Shown one piece after another: positions 45,957-50,197 of a DNA stretch of 50,197 bases. The DNA comes from Streptomyces sp. UW30 (GTDB lineage: Bacteria; Actinomycetota; Actinomycetes; Streptomycetales; Streptomycetaceae), in assembly GCF_008042075.1 (NCBI RefSeq), contig NZ_RDBN01000043.1, positions 105,792-155,988 on the forward strand, in the 5' to 3' direction. The position numbers and the translations under genes are program-made. Under the pieces are notes generated by a model, which was not told the DNA's origin, did no database searches, and saw only the letters and a program-made list of their open reading frames with translations. Each line of letters begins with the position of its first letter. Position 1 is the first letter of the stretch.

Positions 45957-46748
45957 CTCGGGCAGCCGTGTGCCCGCGCTGCCCCGTGCCGCGTTCAGCT
46001 GGGGCTGGGTGAGGAAGAAGGCGCCGGTCAGATCGGCGTCCGTGAGGTCTGTGTCGCGCAGGTCGGCGCCGATGAGGTCCGCCCCGCGCAGGTCGGCGCC
46101 GGTCAGGTCGGCGGCTATGAGGTAGGCGCCGCGCAGGTTCGCGCCCCGCAGGTCCGCGCCCCTCAGCCGGGCACCCATCAGGTCCGCGCCGCGGCGCTCC
46201 TTCTTGCGGCCGCGCACACCCGCCCGCGCCAGCTCGCTGGTCCTGAGCAACAGGACGTTGACCTTCTGCCGGTGCGCGGCCACGTCCAGGGACGCGAGTT
46301 CCTCCGGGGGGCGGCGTGTGAGCTCCTCCGTCGCGTCCAGGAGTTCGCGCAGCTCGGCCTGGAGGGGGCGGGCGGCCGGCAGGGTGAGCGCCTCGGTCAG
46401 GTACCAGAGCAGTTCGTGGAGCTGGCGGACGACCGGAAAGACGTCGAACATGCGCCGGGCGTCCGCTCGCGAGCCCGCGCGCCAGTCCTGTCCGGCGAAG
46501 GTGACCTGCGAGACCTTCTGACCGGCGCCGAAGCAGTCGTAGACCGTGCAGCCGGTGAAGCCGCTCTGCCGGAGCCTGGCGTGGATGCCGCAGCGGTGGT
46601 CGTCCTGGAGGTTGCGGCAGGGCGTCCCGGCGGCCTTGTCGAGCGCGAAGTCCGCCGAGGCGGTGAAGGGCAGCGCGACACAGCACAGCCCGAAGCAGTT
46701 CGCGCAGTCTCCGCGCAGGTCGATGAGGTCGCCGGGTTGATCTTGCAT
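45918..46748 (-). CDS. Pentapeptide repeat protein with Cys-rich N-terminal domain
   Basis: A 276-residue protein. The N-terminal half contains many cysteines ([30 protein letters not shown]), probably an Fe- or Zn-binding cluster. Residues about 188-245 are an A(D/N)LxG pentapeptide helix ([24 protein letters not shown]...). Pentapeptide proteins can mimic DNA and bind gyrase, but the Cys-rich subgroup common in Streptomyces has unknown function. The C-terminal tail overlaps the P450 gene by 39 bp. A palindrome lies upstream of its start. Confidence 0.9.
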   Translation of the reverse strand: MQDQPGDLIDLRGDCANCFGLCCVALPFTASADFALDKAAGTPCRNLQDDHRCGIHARLRQSGFTGCTVYDCFGAGQKVSQVTFAGQDWRAGSRADARRMFDVFPVVRQLHELLWYLTEALTLPAARPLQAELRELLDATEELTRRPPEELASLDVAAHRQKVNVLLLRTSELARAGVRGRKKERRGADLMGARLRGADLRGANLRGAYLIAADLTGADLRGADLIGADLRDTDLTDADLTGAFFLTQPQLNAARGSAGTRLPESVGRPAHWTAQR

Positions 46749-46778
46749 GTCACCAGCCTAATGTCCCGCTCGGGGCGA

Positions 46779-46796
46779 AAACTCACCGATGAGTTT
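46779..46796. promoter_or_regulatory. Palindrome upstream of pentapeptide and DUF5999 genes
   Basis: AAACTCACCGATGAGTTT is a perfect 7-4-7 inverted repeat in the 159-bp divergent region, 31 bp from the pentapeptide start. Confidence 0.45.
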
Positions 46797-46907
46797 CCGG
46801 TGCTGTGGGGGTCCTCTCATCCAACGGAAAACAAGCTCGGGTACCACGGAGATACGAGCCGACGAAAAGCAGGAGCAGCACCGCATCGAGGAAACCGAGG
46901 AGACGTC

Positions 46908-47108
46908 ATGTGCAGCCACCAGCCCCCGTGCCCCACCGTCGACAGCCCGGACCGTCAGGCCGCCGTGATCGTGTCGGCCCACCCCGAGCAGGGCTGGTAC
47001 CTGCTGTGCAACGGCACCATCGCCTTCGACGACACCGGCGAGGTGCTCCCGGACGGGCGGGCGGTCAGCCCGCACCGCACGGTCGGCGCGCTCGTCGTGG
47101 CCGCCTGA
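46908..47108 (+). CDS. DUF5999 small protein
   Basis: A 66-residue protein, MCSHQPPCPTVDSPDRQAAV..., with the typical HPEQGWYLLCNGTIAFDDTGEVLPDGR core of DUF5999. Conserved Cys/His at the N-terminus (CSHQPPC) suggest metal binding. The function is unknown. GAGGAG precedes the ATG. The stop is one base from the stop of the convergent sigma factor gene. Confidence 0.85.
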   Translation: MCSHQPPCPTVDSPDRQAAVIVSAHPEQGWYLLCNGTIAFDDTGEVLPDGRAVSPHRTVGALVVAA

Positions 47109-47109
47109 C

Positions 47110-48021
47110 TCAGCCGCCGAGGTCCGACAGATCGAGTCCGTCGAGCCGCTCGGGGTCGGCCAGGATGTACATGTGGGTGATCCGGCCGTCGGCGATGGTG
47201 ACGCCCATGACCGACTGCGGCTGCCCCTCGGGCGCGTGCAGGACCCCGACCTCCCCGTTGACCAGCACGAACTGCGCGTACTGTGCGAACTGGGCGAACA
47301 GCAGCGCCTGTTCGGCCACCGGCTTCGCGCCGCGCACCAGCTTGGACGCCGCCGCACCACGCACCAGCGGCCCGGAGTCGGCCCGCAGCACCACCTCGGG
47401 GTCGAGGACGGCGAGCAGCGCCTCGAAGTCTCCCGCGCGGGCGGCGGCCATGAAGGCGTCGAGCACCTGCCGCTGCCGGCCGCGGTCGGGCTCGCTCGAC
47501 GGGGTGGCGCCCTTCACCCGGCGGCGGGCTCGGCTGGCGAGCTGCCGGGTGGCGGCCGAGGACCGCTCGACGATCGGCGCGATGTCGTCGAACGGCACCG
47601 CGAACATGTCGTGCAGCACGAACGCGATCCGCTCTGCCGGCTCCAGCGCCTCCAGCACCACCAGGAGGGCCAGGCCCACCGAGTCGGCCTGGAGCACCTC
47701 CTGTTCCGGATCGATCTCCGTCAGGGGACGGATCACAGGGTCCGGTACGAAGGTGTCGTCCAAGGGCTCCTCGTGGCGGCGCGTACGGGAGCGGAGCATG
47801 TCCAGGCAGACCCGGCCGACCACGGTGGTCAGCCAGCCGCCGAGGTTGTCGATGCCGTCCGTGTCCGTGCGGCTCAGCTTCAGCCAGGCCTCCTGGACGG
47901 CGTCCTCCGCCTCGGCCAGCGAGCCGAGCATGCGGTAGGCGACCGCTTTGAGGTGGCCTCGGTGCTCCTCGAAGCGGTCGGCGAGCAATTCCGTGTCGTT
48001 CATGTCGTTCGTGTCGTTCAC
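47110..48021 (-). CDS. ECF sigma factor with SnoaL-like C-terminal domain (ECF41/SigJ type)
   Basis: A 303-residue sigma factor. Region 2 (about 17-85: FEEHRGHLKAVAYRMLGSLAEAEDAVQEAWLKL...WLTTVVGRVCLDMLRSRTRR) and region 4 (about 125-185: LVVLEALEPAERIAFVLHDMFAVPFDDIAPIVERSSAATRQLASRARRRV) are clear. A SnoaL/NTF2-like extension (about 195-303) modulates activity in the ECF41 group. The DGGG-type signature of that group is not evident. No anti-sigma gene is adjacent, as usual for ECF41. The GTG at 48021 has GGAGGA/GGGGGA upstream; an in-frame ATG at 48003 is possible. Confidence 0.92.
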   Translation of the reverse strand: MNDTNDMNDTELLADRFEEHRGHLKAVAYRMLGSLAEAEDAVQEAWLKLSRTDTDGIDNLGGWLTTVVGRVCLDMLRSRTRRHEEPLDDTFVPDPVIRPLTEIDPEQEVLQADSVGLALLVVLEALEPAERIAFVLHDMFAVPFDDIAPIVERSSAATRQLASRARRRVKGATPSSEPDRGRQRQVLDAFMAAARAGDFEALLAVLDPEVVLRADSGPLVRGAAASKLVRGAKPVAEQALLFAQFAQYAQFVLVNGEVGVLHAPEGQPQSVMGVTIADGRITHMYILADPERLDGLDLSDLGG

Positions 48022-48054
48022 CGGTCCCCCGTCTCCTCCGTCGGCCCGCCGCAG

Positions 48055-48798
48055 CTACCGGCTGAACAGCTCGAACGCCACGGCCGGCTTCCCGCCGAAC
48101 CGCTCCCCCGTCGTCTCGGCGTTCGCCGTGAGGAAGCCGCGGACGTAGCCTTCAGGGTCCTCGTCCGTCAACACCTCGATGTAGGTGCGGTGTTCGAGCA
48201 GCGAGTGCACCGCGCGCTCCAGGCCCGGCGTCGCGTCGACCGCGTGCGTGGGCGTGCTGGAGCCGGCCACCGCGACCCAGCGGACGCCGTTCCACGGCTC
48301 GAGGCCCTGCGCGGTGAGCTCCGGGAAGATCCAGCGGTTGCCCGCGTCCCCGGCGGCGTCCAGCGTCGCGCGGCCGACGGCCACATGGTCCGGCGTGTTC
48401 CAGGCGACGCCGCCCCAGGTGTCGCGGTGGTTGAGCGTGATCACGAGCTCGGGCCGGTGGCGGCGGATCGCGGCGGCGATGTCCCGGCGCAGGGCGGTGC
48501 CGTATTCGATCACGCCGTCCTTGTGGTCGAGGAACTCCACCGCCGACACGCCCACGACCGCGGCGCTGGCCCGCTGCTCGCGCTCGCGGAGCGGGCCGCA
48601 CCGCTCGGGGTCGAGGGTGTCGATGCCGGCTTCGCCGCGGGTCGCCAGGACATAGGCGACCTCGCGGCCGGCGTCGGTCCAGGCGGCGATCGCGGCCGAG
48701 CAGCCGTACTCCAGGTCGTCCGGGTGCGCGACGACGGCGAGCGCGCGCTGCCAGTCGTCGGGCATGGGCTGGAGTTGAGTGATCGTCGGCTCGGTCAT
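48055..48798 (-). CDS. PIG-L/LmbE family deacetylase
   Basis: A 247-residue zinc hydrolase with the AHPDDLEYG motif (His25-Asp28) and the distal metal ligand in NTPDHVAVG. REREQRASAAVVGVSAVEFLDHKDGVI is the typical second block. PIG-L enzymes deacetylate GlcNAc-containing conjugates such as GlcNAc-inositol in mycothiol synthesis, or antibiotic intermediates. The exact substrate is unknown. It lies between the sigma factor and hydrolase genes on the same strand with 33-bp and 28-bp gaps, so the three could be co-transcribed. Confidence 0.92.
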   Translation of the reverse strand: MTEPTITQLQPMPDDWQRALAVVAHPDDLEYGCSAAIAAWTDAGREVAYVLATRGEAGIDTLDPERCGPLREREQRASAAVVGVSAVEFLDHKDGVIEYGTALRRDIAAAIRRHRPELVITLNHRDTWGGVAWNTPDHVAVGRATLDAAGDAGNRWIFPELTAQGLEPWNGVRWVAVAGSSTPTHAVDATPGLERAVHSLLEHRTYIEVLTDEDPEGYVRGFLTANAETTGERFGGKPAVAFELFSR

Positions 48799-48826
48799 GC
48801 CCGCACCCTAACGCGTCACACCGACA

Positions 48827-50128
48827 TCACGCCTCGTCACGGGTGAGGGCTAGCAGCCGGTCCAGGACGCGGGGGCCGCCGGCCCGTACGCCGTCGTGCT
48901 CGAACTCGTCGGTGACCCAGGTCCGCAGCCCACGGATGGCGCGGGCGGTGGCCAGGGAGTGGGCGGTGTCGACGTACATGTCGTCGTGGTAGACGGCCGC
49001 CGCGACCGGCACCTCGTTGGCGGCCAGGCGCACGGAGTCGTACAGCGGCGTCCAGTCGGTGCGGGCGGCGAGGAGGTCGGCGGTCTCGCGCAGCGGGCGC
49101 AGCGCCGGGTCGCAGTCGAACATCCAGGGGTGGATCGTCTCGCCGGTGAATAGCAGCGGGCCGTCCCCGGCGAGCGTCTTCGCCGCGTCGAACTGCGGGA
49201 ACTCGGCGCGCACGCGCTCGGCGGACCATGCGGTGGGGCGTGCGTCCTGTCCGTAGATCGGCTCGTGGACGAGGGCGTACAGCGGGTGGCTCGCGTACGA
49301 CAGCAGGCCCTGCACCTCCTCCTGGAAGGCGTCCGAGAGTGCCTGGCCCTGCGGGGTGCGCACGAAGGCGTGTTCCAGCAGGTAGTGCAGGCGGTGGCTG
49401 CCCTCGCTGCCGCCCAGGAGGATGCCGAGGGACTGGAAGGCCTCGGCGGTGAGGCGGTAGCCGTTCGGCAGGACCACGTCGCCGGCGAGGAGATGGTCGG
49501 CGATACGGCGGGCGCGCTCGATGTCGTGCGGGTAGCGGGCGTAGTGCGCGGCGACCTTGCGCTCGATGCGGGGGTAGGCCGCGCGGTAGACGTCGTCGGC
49601 GTGGGCGTCGAGGGAGGGCAGGCCGCCGGTGATGACGGCGGCGGTCAGGCCCTCGGGCGCGGCGGAGAGGTAGTTGACCGTGCAGAAGCCGCCGAAGCTC
49701 TGGCCGAGGACGGTCCAGGGGGCGCCTCCCGTCACGTCCCGGCGGATCGCCTCGCAGTCGCGGACGATCGAGTCGGCGCGGAAGTGCGTGAGGTAGTCGG
49801 CCTGTTCTGCGGGGCCGCCGCGCAGCGGGAGCGTCTGGCGGTTGGCGGGTGTGGAGTGTCCGGTGCCGCGCTGGTCCAGCAGCAGGACGCGGAATTCCTT
49901 CAGCGCGCGGCCGAGCCAGGCGCCCTTGCCGACGAAGCGGTTCGCCCCGAAGCCGGGGCCGCCCTGGAGGTAGACCAGCCACGGCTGTTCCTGGTGCGCC
50001 TTGTCGCTGGCGACCACCTCACGGGCGTAGAGCTCGATCGTCTCCCCCGTCGGGTCGTCGTGGTCGAGGGGCACGGTGAAGCGGCGGTCGGTGAGGACGA
50101 CGCCGGGCTGGCGGTAGCTGACGGTCAA
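48827..50128 (-). CDS. Proline iminopeptidase-like alpha/beta hydrolase
   Basis: A 433-residue alpha/beta hydrolase of the prolyl aminopeptidase type. It has the oxyanion-hole GGPG (56-59), DQRGTGHS (85-92), the nucleophile elbow GQSFGG with Ser144, and a catalytic His in DEFEHDGVR. It removes N-terminal proline or similar residues from peptides by homology. The start codon is TTG at 50128, with GGGAG about 7 nt upstream; no ATG or GTG is better placed. It is the first gene of a possible three-gene operon. The 69 bp to the window edge hold its leader and promoter. Confidence 0.9.
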   Translation of the reverse strand: MTVSYRQPGVVLTDRRFTVPLDHDDPTGETIELYAREVVASDKAHQEQPWLVYLQGGPGFGANRFVGKGAWLGRALKEFRVLLLDQRGTGHSTPANRQTLPLRGGPAEQADYLTHFRADSIVRDCEAIRRDVTGGAPWTVLGQSFGGFCTVNYLSAAPEGLTAAVITGGLPSLDAHADDVYRAAYPRIERKVAAHYARYPHDIERARRIADHLLAGDVVLPNGYRLTAEAFQSLGILLGGSEGSHRLHYLLEHAFVRTPQGQALSDAFQEEVQGLLSYASHPLYALVHEPIYGQDARPTAWSAERVRAEFPQFDAAKTLAGDGPLLFTGETIHPWMFDCDPALRPLRETADLLAARTDWTPLYDSVRLAANEVPVAAAVYHDDMYVDTAHSLATARAIRGLRTWVTDEFEHDGVRAGGPRVLDRLLALTRDEA

Positions 50129-50197
50129 CAGGGCTCCCGGGACGAATGGTTTTTCGGGCCGCGTCCCAGTTCAGCACATGTTCCTGCGCCGACCGAG

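Noticed and set aside
1..50197. tRNA or rRNA genes, phage attachment sites, replication origin
   Set aside because: No T-loop-like motifs, rRNA-like stretches, integrase genes or DnaA-box clusters were seen on reading.

Overview
The window is chromosomal DNA from a Streptomyces or a very close relative. The evidence is very high GC with strong third-position G/C bias, frequent GTG starts, a complete conservon (cvnA-B-C-D-E) signalling operon, four intact cytochromes P450 plus a P450 relic, only two TTA (bldA-type) leucine codons found by eye, an iron box of the DmdR/IdeR type, and many small actinobacterial families (DUF4235, DUF5999, DUF2470, DUF3626, FBP). I see no rRNA, tRNA, insertion sequence, phage gene or CRISPR array. 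It looks like a mixed accessory/adaptive part of the chromosome, not a single biosynthetic cluster.

Layout. 1-8 kb: a TetR gene with a palindromic self-operator, followed by a remarkable repeat array whose units carry copies of that gene's own 3' end; a CYP105-type P450 with its ferredoxin; a LysE exporter, a deazaflavin-dependent nitroreductase, a CDF cation exporter, a decayed glutathionyl-hydroquinone reductase, and VOC/PPOX/TetR genes. 8-17 kb: an APC amino acid permease with a YtcJ-like amidohydrolase, then a class I terpene synthase facing a conservon whose P450 has ExxW where P450s have ExxR. 17-24 kb: a GlxA-type regulator with a divergent oxidoreductase; an aldehyde dehydrogenase-alcohol dehydrogenase operon controlled by a divergent MarR gene through two matching palindromes; a STAS protein ending in a TTA codon; a diverged PRPP synthetase; a P450 relic. 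24-30 kb: DUF4230, VanZ and TauE/SafE membrane proteins, a secreted GH16 beta-glucanase with a CBM13 lectin module, a PolX-like PHP phosphoesterase, a structured non-coding RNA with 6S-like architecture, and an SDR gene behind a MerR-type, apparently leaderless promoter. 30-50 kb: a ROK repressor, a full-length CYP102 P450-reductase fusion with a divergent PAS/LuxR regulator, DUF3626 and FBP genes sharing a strong palindrome, an erythromycin esterase-like protein, a FUSC-type exporter, a lactonase, an iron-box-controlled DUF2470 gene, a second heme-domain-only CYP102 with a divergent TetR gene, an ECF41/SigJ-like sigma factor, a PIG-L deacetylase and a proline iminopeptidase-like hydrolase.

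How the genes work together. Several small regulon-like units can be read from promoter dyads: MarR with ALDH/ADH, PAS-LuxR with CYP102, TetR with CYP102B, GlxA with the oxidoreductase, and TetR with the permease/amidohydrolase. Together they suggest sensing and oxidative processing of small hydrophobic or aromatic compounds. The most unusual items are the TetR-tail repeat array (606-1378), the 6S-like RNA locus (29352-29520), and the conservon beside a terpene cyclase.
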